Position numbers and translations under genes: made by a program. This document shows, one piece after another, positions 36,966 through 44,878 of a stretch of DNA of 64,000 nt. The notes beneath the pieces were generated by a model, which saw nothing but the letters and a program-made list of their open reading frames with translations, made no database searches and was not told where the DNA came from. Numbering within the stretch: position 1 is the stretch's first letter; every line of letters begins with the position of its first letter. The stretch is taken from assembly GCA_942492915.1 (NCBI GenBank), contig OW818662.1:2790001-2854000 (forward strand), written 5' to 3'. The DNA comes from Turneriella sp942492915. GTDB lineage: Bacteria; Spirochaetota; Leptospiria; Turneriellales; Turneriellaceae.

Positions 36966-37277
36966 ATGCAGGCAGTTATTCAAGTCGGGAGCAAGCAATA
37001 TCGGGTGGCACAAGACACCGTTTTTTTTGCCGAACTCACGGGAACCGAACCCGGTAAAGATCTCACTATCAGCGAAGTGCTCTCTGTCAGCAATAACGGC
37101 CAGGTAAAAATCGGCCAGCCATTTCTGTCAGGCGCGTCGGTAACGGCGAAAGTGCTCGAAGAAGTCAAAGGCCCCAAAATCGTCGGCGTCTTCTATCGTA
37201 CCAAGAAGCACAACCACCGCAAGTGGGGCCACCGCCAGTCGTACCACAAATTACAAGTTACGTCGATTAAAGCTTGA
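36966..37277 (+). CDS. rplU: 50S ribosomal protein L21
   Basis: A 103-residue L21, the standard length. It begins MQAVIQVGSKQYRVAQD and ends with YRTKKHNHRKWGHRQSYHKL, the rRNA-binding basic end. ATG 36966 is preferred to the ATG three codons earlier because the family starts at this point. Unusually, rpmA (L27) and obg do not follow; a perfect 17-bp hairpin lies right on the stop codon and the next gene is a PBP1A. Confidence 0.93.
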   Translation: MQAVIQVGSKQYRVAQDTVFFAELTGTEPGKDLTISEVLSVSNNGQVKIGQPFLSGASVTAKVLEEVKGPKIVGVFYRTKKHNHRKWGHRQSYHKLQVTSIKA

Positions 37278-37308
37278 TCATTTTGCCCTTCGGGCAAAAT
37301 GATCAAGC
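37272..37308 (+). terminator. Perfect 17-bp hairpin over the rplU stop codon
   Basis: Arms 37272-37288 and 37292-37308 with loop TTC are exact reverse complements; the stop codon 37275-37277 is in the left arm. A T-rich stretch (aaaattttcttttc) follows, so it should terminate rplU transcription. Confidence 0.85.
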
Positions 37309-37365
37309 GAATCAAAATTTTCTTTTCTGTGCAAAGTGTAACGGCACCCTGCCGTAGTGCACTAC

Positions 37366-39696
37366 ATGCGTCGCTTCTATCAAATCTTCATTCGCGGCAA
37401 AATACGCTATTACGTTTTGCTGCTGGGGCTCTACTTCGGCGTGCGCGTGTTTCTCGCGCACAACCGCTGGGTAGACGAAGAAACTGCCGTGATGCAGAAG
37501 CTGACGCTTTACAAACAGCAGCTTGACCGTTTGCGCAGCGGCGCCATTTCGCAAGATACCGTCGCCTCTATTGAACCCGGTGCGGTGGCGATACCCTCAA
37601 AGGTGTTCGATCGTTATGGCAAACTCATCGGCGAGTTCTACACCGAACGGCGCAGCCTGCTCAATTTTGAAGATTACCCGAAGCATCTCACCGACGCACT
37701 GATTGCGAGCGAAGACCGCAAATTTCACGAGCACCACGGTATCGATTACGCGGGCATCTTTCGTGCAATCGTGCGCAACACACTGCGCCTGCGTTTTGCT
37801 CAGGGCGGCTCGACGCTCACGCAGCAGCTCGCAAAGGTTCTTTTCACCAATCAGGAAAAGACGCTCGACCGCAAAATGTTTGAATACTTCTGCGCGCAGG
37901 CGATTGAAGCGAAGTACAACAAACAAGAGATACTCGAGATGTATCTGAATCTCATCTACATGGGGCATGGCATCTATGGCCTTGAGACTGCTTCGCAGTT
38001 CTACTTTAACAAATCGGCGCGGGGGCTCACCGTGGGTGAAGCGGCAAGCCTCGTGGGTATCATTCCCAACCCTAAGGCATATTCGCCGCTGACAGACCTG
38101 CCGCGCTTTCTCGAACGGCAGCTCGTCGTGCTGCAATCGCTGTCGGCCGTCGGAAAACTGCAACAGGAAAAGATTCCCAATGAAAGGCGTCGGTTTTTTC
38201 AGTCGTGGCGCATCGCGGGCAAAGACAGCAAACAGTCGGGCATTGCAGATTTTCCCGACCGGCTTTCTGGCCGCAATTACGCGCCGTTCTTTCTCGATTA
38301 CCTGAGGCAAAAACTCACCACTCAGTTTACGCAAGATGCGCTGAACCGCAGCGGTCTGCGCATCCACACGACTCTCGATCTCGGTCGCCAAATCGTCGCG
38401 CAGAGATCAGCGAAAGCGGCGGTCGAGCTGCAGAAGAAACATTACGAAAAACTACTCGAGGGCGCCCGCAAGAAAAACAACGCCGCCCGCATACAAGAAT
38501 ACGAACGCGCGCTGGCATCGACGAATGCGGCCTTTGTCAGCATTGAACCCAAAACCGGCTACATCTTGACGATGGTCGGTGGTGCGGAGTTCTCACAGCA
38601 AAACCAGTTTAACCGTGCGCTCAAGGCTGACCGCCAGATTGGGTCGACGATCAAGCCCCTGCTTTTTTATCTTGCCCTCTCGAAACAGGTCATTACCCCC
38701 GCGACGCTGATCGCCGACGAGCCGCTGCAAGACTTTCAGAACTACGACGGTAAATTTCTCGGCAAGATCACCGTGCGCGATGCACTGAAACTCAGCCGAA
38801 ACCCTACGGCGATTCGCGTGTTGCAAAAGCTCGACTTCGACGACCTGCGCTCGCTGGTGCATGAGATTCTGCAGATACCATATTCTGACATAGAGAAAAA
38901 GATTCCCCGTGAACTTGGGGTTGCTCTAGGTAGCTCGTCGTTTACACCGATACAGCTCGCGCAAATGTACGCGACAATGCTCAACCGGGGACGCCGCGTC
39001 GAACCTCGCGATCTGCTGCGCATCGAAGATAACCAGGGGCGCCAGATCTGGGAAGCCCCCGAGCCCACAGAACCGCCACAGGTCATGGACCCTGCCGCCG
39101 CCTACGTTGCGATCACTCTGATGCAGGCAGTGGTTGATGGCGGCGGCACCGCCGAGCCTGCCATGAAGGTGCTGCGCAATTCTGAAGGGCGCCTCGCCTT
39201 CGACGTCGCCGGCAAGACGGGCACTACCTCAAAGTATGTCGATGCATGGTTCGTCGGTCTCGTCTCTGACGAAGCGACGGTGATGTGGGTCGGCAACGAC
39301 GCCAATACGACGCTCGGTGCCGGCAGGTCGGGCAGCGGCCTGTGCGCACCGCGCTACGCAGACTATCTCAAATCGACGCGCTATAGCGGCGGCAAACCGC
39401 CACCCTTCGCCGAACTGTTTGATCAAAGCCAAATCGTAAGAAAATCTTTCTGCGCGGCAACTGGACTCTTGTCCAAGTTTCCAGGCGCCTGCGAAGATGA
39501 AGTATTGGATCAGGCATTCGTGCGCGGCACCGAACCTCAGGAATTTGATCCTTCGGGAACACCCGTCGAACCGGTTCCCGAGGTCTCACCGCCGGCATCG
39601 GGTGACCCCACGACAACGCTGCCGGCGGCAAACCCGATACCCGCGCCGCCAACAGCGCCGGCGGCACCCACCACACCCGAGGCACCTGCACCATGA
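37366..39696 (+). CDS. Penicillin-binding protein 1A (bifunctional)
   Basis: A 776-residue class A PBP. After a short basic lead comes one membrane helix (about residues 13-32), a GT51 glycosyltransferase domain with ASEDRKFHEHHGIDYAGI (catalytic Glu) and QGGSTLTQQLAK, and a transpeptidase domain with the active-site Ser in GSTIKPLLF, SRN in LKLSRNPTA and KTGTTS. It polymerises glycan strands and cross-links them in the periplasm. The C-terminal 60 residues are Pro-rich (TAPAAPTTPEAPAP), probably disordered. ATG 37366 is preferred to GTG 37357. The next gene overlaps by 4 bases. Confidence 0.92.
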   Translation: MRRFYQIFIRGKIRYYVLLLGLYFGVRVFLAHNRWVDEETAVMQKLTLYKQQLDRLRSGAISQDTVASIEPGAVAIPSKVFDRYGKLIGEFYTERRSLLNFEDYPKHLTDALIASEDRKFHEHHGIDYAGIFRAIVRNTLRLRFAQGGSTLTQQLAKVLFTNQEKTLDRKMFEYFCAQAIEAKYNKQEILEMYLNLIYMGHGIYGLETASQFYFNKSARGLTVGEAASLVGIIPNPKAYSPLTDLPRFLERQLVVLQSLSAVGKLQQEKIPNERRRFFQSWRIAGKDSKQSGIADFPDRLSGRNYAPFFLDYLRQKLTTQFTQDALNRSGLRIHTTLDLGRQIVAQRSAKAAVELQKKHYEKLLEGARKKNNAARIQEYERALASTNAAFVSIEPKTGYILTMVGGAEFSQQNQFNRALKADRQIGSTIKPLLFYLALSKQVITPATLIADEPLQDFQNYDGKFLGKITVRDALKLSRNPTAIRVLQKLDFDDLRSLVHEILQIPYSDIEKKIPRELGVALGSSSFTPIQLAQMYATMLNRGRRVEPRDLLRIEDNQGRQIWEAPEPTEPPQVMDPAAAYVAITLMQAVVDGGGTAEPAMKVLRNSEGRLAFDVAGKTGTTSKYVDAWFVGLVSDEATVMWVGNDANTTLGAGRSGSGLCAPRYADYLKSTRYSGGKPPPFAELFDQSQIVRKSFCAATGLLSKFPGACEDEVLDQAFVRGTEPQEFDPSGTPVEPVPEVSPPASGDPTTTLPAANPIPAPPTAPAAPTTPEAPAP

Positions 39697-40967
39697 ACTT
39701 TCTCATCCGTTACAAGATCTCTCTGCTCTTTGGCGGCGCGTTGGCCGTACTCATACTCGCCATTTTCTGGCCTGAAACCAAAAAGTCAGGGGAGCTGCAG
39801 AAATACTATACGCGCAAAGCCGACCAATTGATGGCAATATCGTACGCAGGCGAGATGCAGCTCACCGACAAGCGAAAGGTGCGTGTTGCCTATGAAATCC
39901 ACCGCGAAGAAAACCCGGTGCAGCCGAAAGAGCCGGTATACCGAATCGACATCAAAGAACTGACGACCACCGATGGCACACTGGCGAAACGCGTAGCCGA
40001 ACTTGCCAACGTAAAAAGATTCTATTCGAGCGCCTTGGTGAAGAGTATCGTGCTCGACTGGGCTGCGCCCGATTATTACTTTATCTTGCCTTATGAAGCA
40101 CCCTCTGACGGGCAAGCGGCTGATGTAGCAAAAAACCGCGATGCTGAATACGGTTTTAAAGATTGCCCTAACCTTCTGAAACTGCAGTTCAAAGCCGACC
40201 AGCAAGAGTTCTGCGTTGGCACGGCGACGCAAGGCGACACGCGCCGCTACCTGCTCGATCGGCTGAAAAACAAGATCTTTATTGGGCCAGATTTTTCCGT
40301 GCGGCGCCTGGTGAACAACATCTTTGCGCAGCGCGAAACATCGCTGCATCCGTTTGGCGGCGAAGGCATCGATACTCTCGAATTGAAGATTTCCCCACAG
40401 GTGCTGGCAAAATATCCGCTGGTGCGCGAGAAGACCGGCGGCATGCTCAAACTGCGCATGCTCGTCAAAGGTGAAGGTAATAAGAAGACCAATGTATGGC
40501 ACGTAGAAAATCTGCTGAGTATCAAGCCGTCGCATGCGGCCGAATATGCGCAGCTGCTTCAGGCGATGCGCATCAATGGTTTATTGGCGCTCGATGCTCA
40601 AGCCACGGCCGCAGGGACTACTGAGCTCTTGAAAAGTGCAGGTCTTGACCCGAAGCTGATACCTCCACTCGAAGGTACCTTTAGCATCAAACGCACGGAC
40701 AAACTGGATACTGTTGTCGCGCGTTATGCTTTTTTCCCGCCTGATGTCAGGCCGATCGGCAAGACGACCCTGCAGGGTGAGAATACCCTGGTGCGCCCGC
40801 GCGACTCGCTCGCGCTGAGCTCATTTAATGCCGGGTATATCAGCGCAGACTTGTATCCGCGTATGCTCGCAATTTTGCAGAAAATAGAGAACGATCTTCG
40901 TGAGGCACAGAAAGTCGGCGAAGAAAGAAAAGCCCAGAAGACTGCAAAAACCAAAACAGAGAAGTAG
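39693..40967 (+). CDS. Unknown membrane-anchored protein coupled to PBP1A
   Basis: A 424-residue protein I do not recognise. It has one N-terminal membrane helix (about residues 9-25) and the rest is likely periplasmic; it ends with a Lys-rich tail (RKAQKTAKTKTEK). There is one Cys pair candidate (FKDCPNLL and QEFCVGTA). The gene overlaps the PBP1A gene by 4 bases (ATGA), so it is translated with it; a regulator or partner of the synthase, such as the Lpo proteins in other groups, is a fair guess, but no sequence similarity is seen. Its end converges with the binding-protein gene. Confidence 0.7.
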   Translation: MNFLIRYKISLLFGGALAVLILAIFWPETKKSGELQKYYTRKADQLMAISYAGEMQLTDKRKVRVAYEIHREENPVQPKEPVYRIDIKELTTTDGTLAKRVAELANVKRFYSSALVKSIVLDWAAPDYYFILPYEAPSDGQAADVAKNRDAEYGFKDCPNLLKLQFKADQQEFCVGTATQGDTRRYLLDRLKNKIFIGPDFSVRRLVNNIFAQRETSLHPFGGEGIDTLELKISPQVLAKYPLVREKTGGMLKLRMLVKGEGNKKTNVWHVENLLSIKPSHAAEYAQLLQAMRINGLLALDAQATAAGTTELLKSAGLDPKLIPPLEGTFSIKRTDKLDTVVARYAFFPPDVRPIGKTTLQGENTLVRPRDSLALSSFNAGYISADLYPRMLAILQKIENDLREAQKVGEERKAQKTAKTKTEK

Positions 40968-41009
40968 AAGCATCGTTTTCCGGCGGGCATCGCCGCGGGT
41001 TTGACTATA

Positions 41010-42467
41010 TCAGTTTGCGATGGCGCGTTCGCCCCAACCGGCGAAAATTTTCGGTATTCTGAGTCGTGATGCCTTCAACCGGTAAAATTGCATGTTCTGA
41101 AAGCCAATAAACAGCCAGGGAGAGAGTTCGCGCAGCCGCTGCTGAATCGCATCGACCTCGGCGGCTGAATACCCCGACCGATCGAGCATCGCATCGAGCT
41201 TTTCGTCTTTGACGTGCGCGCGATTGCCACCGATTCCGGCATTGCGAGAATGGAAAAGCGGCATCAGAAAATTTTCTGCATGCGGATAGTCACCCGACCA
41301 TTTCATCAGGTAGATGCCACGTGTGCCCTTGTTGCTCTCGCGCACCATGCTTGGCAAATCGAGTATGCGAAATTCAAGGCGAATGTTAAACTGGCTGAAC
41401 ACCTGGCGCATGTATTCGGCGATCAGCATACGCTCTTTATCGCTTAGGGTGAAAAGTGTGACAGTTTCCGTTTTTTCAGGCAAGACATAATCGCCTGCGG
41501 CGGGAAAAGGCAGCTTCGGCGCCGGCGAAAGCACTGCCGGCACCGGATAGTCGGCGCCCGAGCACGCCCCGAGCAGGGTATTCTGGCAGAGCGAATTGCG
41601 ATCAAACGCACCGTTGAGTGCCCGGCGCAAACCAGGCTGCGCAAGCGCAGAGGCCGGCCCGGCATTTAGAGCAGCATAGAGCACAACGAGGTCATACATC
41701 GTCTGCGGCTCATAGACTGAGGCATCGTACGGTAATTTGCGGTGAATGCCGAGCGCTTCGTACGAATCAAGCCGCGCCTCGCGAAACGCAAAATACCGAG
41801 CGGTCTCGTCGGGCATCGCGAGAAATTCGAGTTTCGGCGTCCCGTCGGTAGTTCTGAAAAGTATGCGATCGCCCGTCTGGCTCTCGATGCGGTAGCGTGA
41901 GAATGGTACGAAACTCTTACTCTTGCGGTGCTCGGCTGCGTCGAAAATCGCACACTGAGGCAGCGTCAGCTTGATGCGCGCCATCTGCCAGTCGGCGAGC
42001 GCCGGTCGCGGCGACGGTGCAAGCTCGATGTCGATCGTCTGGTCATTGACCTTGACCACCGCGCGTATCTGCTCCATCACCCAACTCTGGTTTGCATCTT
42101 TTTGCACCCGCTGCAGCGCGTAGACAACGTCGTCGGCAGTCGCGAGTGATCGCCTCAGCCGAATGCGCGCAACGCGTCCGGTGAGCAGCTCGCTTTCTGC
42201 GAGGTCAGCGTAAATTTTACCTTCGGTATCATACGCGAAGAGCCGCCGGTGCAGAAAATTAATCACGAGTACCGTCGACTCGTCTACTGCGTGCAAAGGG
42301 TCGAGAATCTCTGCACGGTACTTGAGCGGTATCGTGATAACATCCGCAGGCTTATCGTTGCCGCCACACGCCATCAGCAATACAGCGAGAGCCAGAACTG
42401 CACTCGCAAAAAGAAACCCGCAAAATGAGGATGTTTTCACGAAACGTCGCAATAGCTGTGAGATCAT
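41010..42467 (-). CDS. Oligopeptide/dipeptide-type binding lipoprotein
   Basis: A 485-residue family 5 extracellular solute-binding protein (DppA/OppA-like). ATG 42467 is chosen because it starts a lipoprotein signal (TSSFCGFLFASAVLALAVLL, then MACGG with the lipid-bearing Cys); an earlier in-frame start would run into the tRNA-Gly gene. The mature part opens RAEILDPLHAVDESTVLVIN and shows the usual split-lobe pattern, with FDRNSLCQNTLLG and YPHAENFLMPLF. Cognate permease and ATPase genes are not adjacent, so it is an orphan. A hairpin at 42474-42500 sits just upstream. Confidence 0.8.
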   Translation of the reverse strand: MISQLLRRFVKTSSFCGFLFASAVLALAVLLMACGGNDKPADVITIPLKYRAEILDPLHAVDESTVLVINFLHRRLFAYDTEGKIYADLAESELLTGRVARIRLRRSLATADDVVYALQRVQKDANQSWVMEQIRAVVKVNDQTIDIELAPSPRPALADWQMARIKLTLPQCAIFDAAEHRKSKSFVPFSRYRIESQTGDRILFRTTDGTPKLEFLAMPDETARYFAFREARLDSYEALGIHRKLPYDASVYEPQTMYDLVVLYAALNAGPASALAQPGLRRALNGAFDRNSLCQNTLLGACSGADYPVPAVLSPAPKLPFPAAGDYVLPEKTETVTLFTLSDKERMLIAEYMRQVFSQFNIRLEFRILDLPSMVRESNKGTRGIYLMKWSGDYPHAENFLMPLFHSRNAGIGGNRAHVKDEKLDAMLDRSGYSAAEVDAIQQRLRELSPWLFIGFQNMQFYRLKASRLRIPKIFAGWGERAIAN

Positions 42468-42473
42468 GATTGC

Positions 42474-42500
42474 CACACCCACACAAAATTGTGGGGTGTG
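42474..42500 (-). repeat. Hairpin between tRNA-Gly and the lipoprotein gene
   Basis: CACACCC(ACA) pairs with (TGT)GGGTGTG, one bulged G, 6-base loop. It may end the tRNA transcript or shape the leader of the 41010-42467 gene; no T-run is present on the minus strand. Confidence 0.5.
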
Positions 42501-42530
42501 TTCGCGCAATTCATAAACGAATCTGAATTG

Positions 42531-42602
<72 letters not shown>

Positions 42603-42673
42603 GTGTGGTCTTCTGTGCGAGCGGTCGCCGGTATAGATGGCATCGTGCCAACCGTCGACCCGCGCACGTCCTG

Positions 42674-42755
42674 TGCGAGCGGAGGGACTTGAACCCCCAC
42701 GCCTTGCGGCACGGGAACCTAAATCCCGCGTGTCTACCAATTTCACCACGCTCGC
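42674..42755 (-). tRNA. tRNA-Leu (TAG)
   Basis: Eighty-two nucleotides with a class II variable arm; acceptor GCGAGCG/CGCTCGC, anticodon loop TTTAGGT giving TAG. No encoded CCA. Confidence 0.93.
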
Positions 42756-42799
42756 TAACGCGTAAACGCTTTTGCACTTTGCAAGAGCGAGTATCGCTT

Positions 42800-42926
42800 T
42801 GGCCCACCGAAGAGCCGCAACCGAAAGCCTCGCAATTTGGCTTTGCCAAATTGCTGCTAAAGCGCTTCGCTGCTTTCGGTTGCGCTTTGCGCAATCTGAA
42901 AGATCGCGCTGCGCTCCGATGGGCCA
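42800..42926. repeat. Three nested inverted repeats between tRNA-Leu and tRNA-His
   Basis: TGGCCCA/TGGGCCA (42800-42806, 42920-42926) encloses GCAACCGAAAGC/GCTTTCGGTTGC (42817-42828, 42872-42883), which encloses GCAATTTGGC/GCCAAATTGC (42832-42841, 42845-42854). All arms are exact. The 174-base gap holds nothing else I recognise. Confidence 0.85.
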
Positions 42927-42929
42927 TTG

Positions 42930-43003
42930 GGTGATCGACGGGGCTTGAACCCGCGACATTCAGAATCACAATCTGACGCTCTACCAACTGAGCTACGACC
43001 ACC
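42930..43003 (-). tRNA. tRNA-His (GTG)
   Basis: Seventy-four nucleotides including the extra G-1 (43003) opposite discriminator C (42930), the histidine identity pair. Anticodon loop TTGTGAT gives GTG. The acceptor has one G-U pair at position 4. No encoded CCA. Confidence 0.95.
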
Positions 43004-43042
43004 ATGTCTTATCGTAGGCAGCTGGCGCGCCCGCGAACGGAA

Positions 43043-43098
43043 GCTCTACCAACTGTGACCGTCTTCGGTCTCCGTCTTCGGTGCTACGACCACCATGT
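43043..43098 (-). pseudogene. tRNA-His 5' fragment split by an insert
   Basis: GCTCTACCAACTG (43043-43055) and GCTACGACCACCATGT (43083-43098) repeat exactly the 5' part of the tRNA-His gene and its flank, but 27 bases (43056-43082) lie where the tRNA has one A. The insert holds two copies of CCGTCTTCGGT at 13-base spacing. The 3' part of the tRNA is missing, so no tRNA can be made. Confidence 0.85.
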
Positions 43099-43103
43099 AT
43101 TTT

Positions 43104-43148
43104 CTTACAGCGACATCGAAACGCAGCGCGTTTCGATGTCGCTGTAAG
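43104..43148. repeat. Perfect 21-bp hairpin in the tRNA cluster
   Basis: Arms 43104-43124 and 43128-43148 are exact reverse complements, loop AGC. It lies between tRNA-Arg and the tRNA-His fragment. No coding or tRNA function is evident; possible processing site or cruciform. Confidence 0.85.
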
Positions 43149-43168
43149 TTTACCCTTCGACTGCGCTG

Positions 43169-43242
43169 TGCGCACGAAGGGAGTCGAACCCCTGACCCAC
43201 AGCTTAGAAGGCTGTTGCTCTATCCAACTGAGCTACGTGCGC
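43169..43242 (-). tRNA. tRNA-Arg (TCT)
   Basis: Seventy-four nucleotides, acceptor GCGCACG/CGTGCGC, anticodon loop CTTCTAA giving TCT, discriminator A. No encoded CCA. Confidence 0.95.
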
Positions 43243-43286
43243 TTAATAGCGTACCGCATCGAACCTTTGTTTGATGCGTTAAAATG

Positions 43287-43358
43287 TCGGGATGACTGGA
43301 TTTGAACCAGCGACCCCTTGCTCCCAAAGCAAGTGCGCTACCGCTGCGCTACATCCCG
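43287..43358 (-). tRNA. tRNA-Pro (TGG)
   Basis: Seventy-two nucleotides, acceptor CGGGATG/CATCCCG, anticodon loop TTTGGGA giving TGG, discriminator A. First gene of the cluster in transcript order. Confidence 0.95.
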
Positions 43359-43394
43359 CGGCATCGAGTCTGAAAGCGCTTTTGAGACACCGCG

Positions 43395-43997
43395 TCAACA
43401 GCAATCGCGGGCAAGAACAGTAAGGCAAAGGGGCTCAATATCGTCGAGCGCAGCGTCATCGCCGGTGAGCCGCCAAACATGGACACCACCCTCATAGATG
43501 TGAAAAATCCGCCTGGCAACCGCCAATGAATGCCTGTGGGATCCAGCCTTCGGCCCATAGAACTGACGCAAATAGCCGGCGATGGCCTCGATTGTGCCTG
43601 CAGCCAGGTGCGCGATGGCACTTGTCAGCACCGGTGCGTCGACGCCGATCTGTGCGCGCAGGTTCGCCATAGGGCAACCGTAGAACACCCCTGACCGGTT
43701 CTGCCTTCTGATTAGCCGCACCCAGGCTGCGATAAACAGCTGCGGGGTTTCAGAGCGCTGCATCAGCAGGTGCAGCAGTTCGATGTGCTTCTTGCCGTAT
43801 GCTGCAAGGTATTCGCGGCCGAGCAGCTCTTTTGACGCGAAATGATCGTAAAATGTTGCCTTTGCCGTCTGCGATTCGGCAATAATCTGGTTAATGCCGG
43901 TGGCCTCATACCCCTGCGACTCGAAAAGCCTCGCGGCTGTACGCAGCAGGCGTTCACGGGCGCCGATGGCAGTTGTTTTTTTCGTTGACGCGGTCAT
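43395..43997 (-). CDS. TetR-family repressor
   Basis: A 200-residue TetR regulator. The N-terminal HTH is clear: RERLLRTAARLFESQGYEAT, then INQIIAESQTAKATFYDHF, whose last helix contacts DNA. The C-terminal helical ligand domain (from about residue 65) is variable, with HRHSLAVARRIFHI. It diverges from a nitroreductase gene over 72 bases that hold a 20-base palindrome (44011-44030), the likely operator for both. The inducer is not known; nitro- or quinone-type compounds are a fair guess given the neighbour. Confidence 0.9.
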   Translation of the reverse strand: MTASTKKTTAIGARERLLRTAARLFESQGYEATGINQIIAESQTAKATFYDHFASKELLGREYLAAYGKKHIELLHLLMQRSETPQLFIAAWVRLIRRQNRSGVFYGCPMANLRAQIGVDAPVLTSAIAHLAAGTIEAIAGYLRQFYGPKAGSHRHSLAVARRIFHIYEGGVHVWRLTGDDAALDDIEPLCLTVLARDCC

Positions 43998-44010
43998 CTG
44001 CCTTCTTGAA

Positions 44011-44030
44011 CAGACAGACTTGTCTGTCTG
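44011..44030. promoter_or_regulatory. TetR operator between divergent genes
   Basis: CAGACAGAC and GTCTGTCTG, exact 9-base arms around TT. Size and symmetry match TetR-type operators; it lies 14 bases before the tetR start and 39 before the nitroreductase start. Confidence 0.8.
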
Positions 44031-44069
44031 GCAACGCAGTGCGTCAAGCCAAAATCAGGCGGAGGGATT

Positions 44070-44774
44070 ATGGAAACCGAGACTGTCGAACTCAAAGAAA
44101 TCACTGGCCACGCAGCGAGCGTCACCGAGGCAATGAACACCCGGCACAGCATACGCCGCTTCGACACGCGCCCCGTCGAACAGGCAAAACTTGATGCACT
44201 CTTCGCTACAAGCCTCAGAACCCCCAGCTGGAAAAATTCACAACCCTGGCAGGTGCATGTCGTCACAGGGGCCAAACGCACACGCCTGGCCGAACTCTTG
44301 ACGCAGGCGGCGATTGCGGGCCAGCTTGGTCCTGATATTGCCTGGCCGACCATCTACCCGGCAGATGCAAAACGCCGCATGTTTGACCTCGGCATGAAAA
44401 TTTATGGCGTTGCGGGTATCGACCGCAAAGACAAGGCCGCGCGCGACCAGTTCATGGTTGACAACTTCAAATTCTTTGATGCTCCGGTCGCGGTCTTCAT
44501 CACGAGCAACTTCGAGACTAACTATTATGTCGGCATCGACATCGGCTGCTACCTGCAGTCTGTAATGCTGCTCGCGCGCGAACTCGGACTCGGCAGTTGC
44601 CCACAGGCCGCCCTGTCTGCCGCGCCAGAGGTGGTGCGCGCCGAACTCGGCCTGCCGCCCGAGCAAAAGGTGGTCGTCGGGCTTAGCCTCGGTTATCCGC
44701 TGGCAGAACCCGATCTCAACCGCTTTCACACTCCGCGTGAAGAATTGGCTGAGAAGGTGAAGTTTTACCAATAA
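44070..44774 (+). CDS. Nitroreductase-family flavoprotein
   Basis: A 234-residue FMN-dependent nitroreductase. MNTRHSIRRFDTRPVE carries the FMN-phosphate-binding Arg pair, TSLRTPSWKNSQPW is the usual second flavin segment, and ARELGLGSCPQAAL with GLSLGYP are later family blocks. It reduces nitro groups or quinones with NAD(P)H in the cytosol. A strong GGAGGG ribosome site lies at 44061-44066. It is most likely repressed by the divergent TetR protein through the palindrome between them. Confidence 0.9.
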   Translation: METETVELKEITGHAASVTEAMNTRHSIRRFDTRPVEQAKLDALFATSLRTPSWKNSQPWQVHVVTGAKRTRLAELLTQAAIAGQLGPDIAWPTIYPADAKRRMFDLGMKIYGVAGIDRKDKAARDQFMVDNFKFFDAPVAVFITSNFETNYYVGIDIGCYLQSVMLLARELGLGSCPQAALSAAPEVVRAELGLPPEQKVVVGLSLGYPLAEPDLNRFHTPREELAEKVKFYQ

Positions 44775-44878
44775 CCAGAGCTGCCTGGCAGAATAATCCC
44801 TGAGCGCCGCCGTGCTGAGCCGGACAAGACATAACAAGAGTTTACGCGAGGTTGTCATTTCGTTACTTACCGAAACAT

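Noticed and set aside
43056..43082. Paired CCGTCTTCGGT units as a CRISPR-like array
   Set aside because: Only two units with a 2-base spacer, no cas genes nearby.
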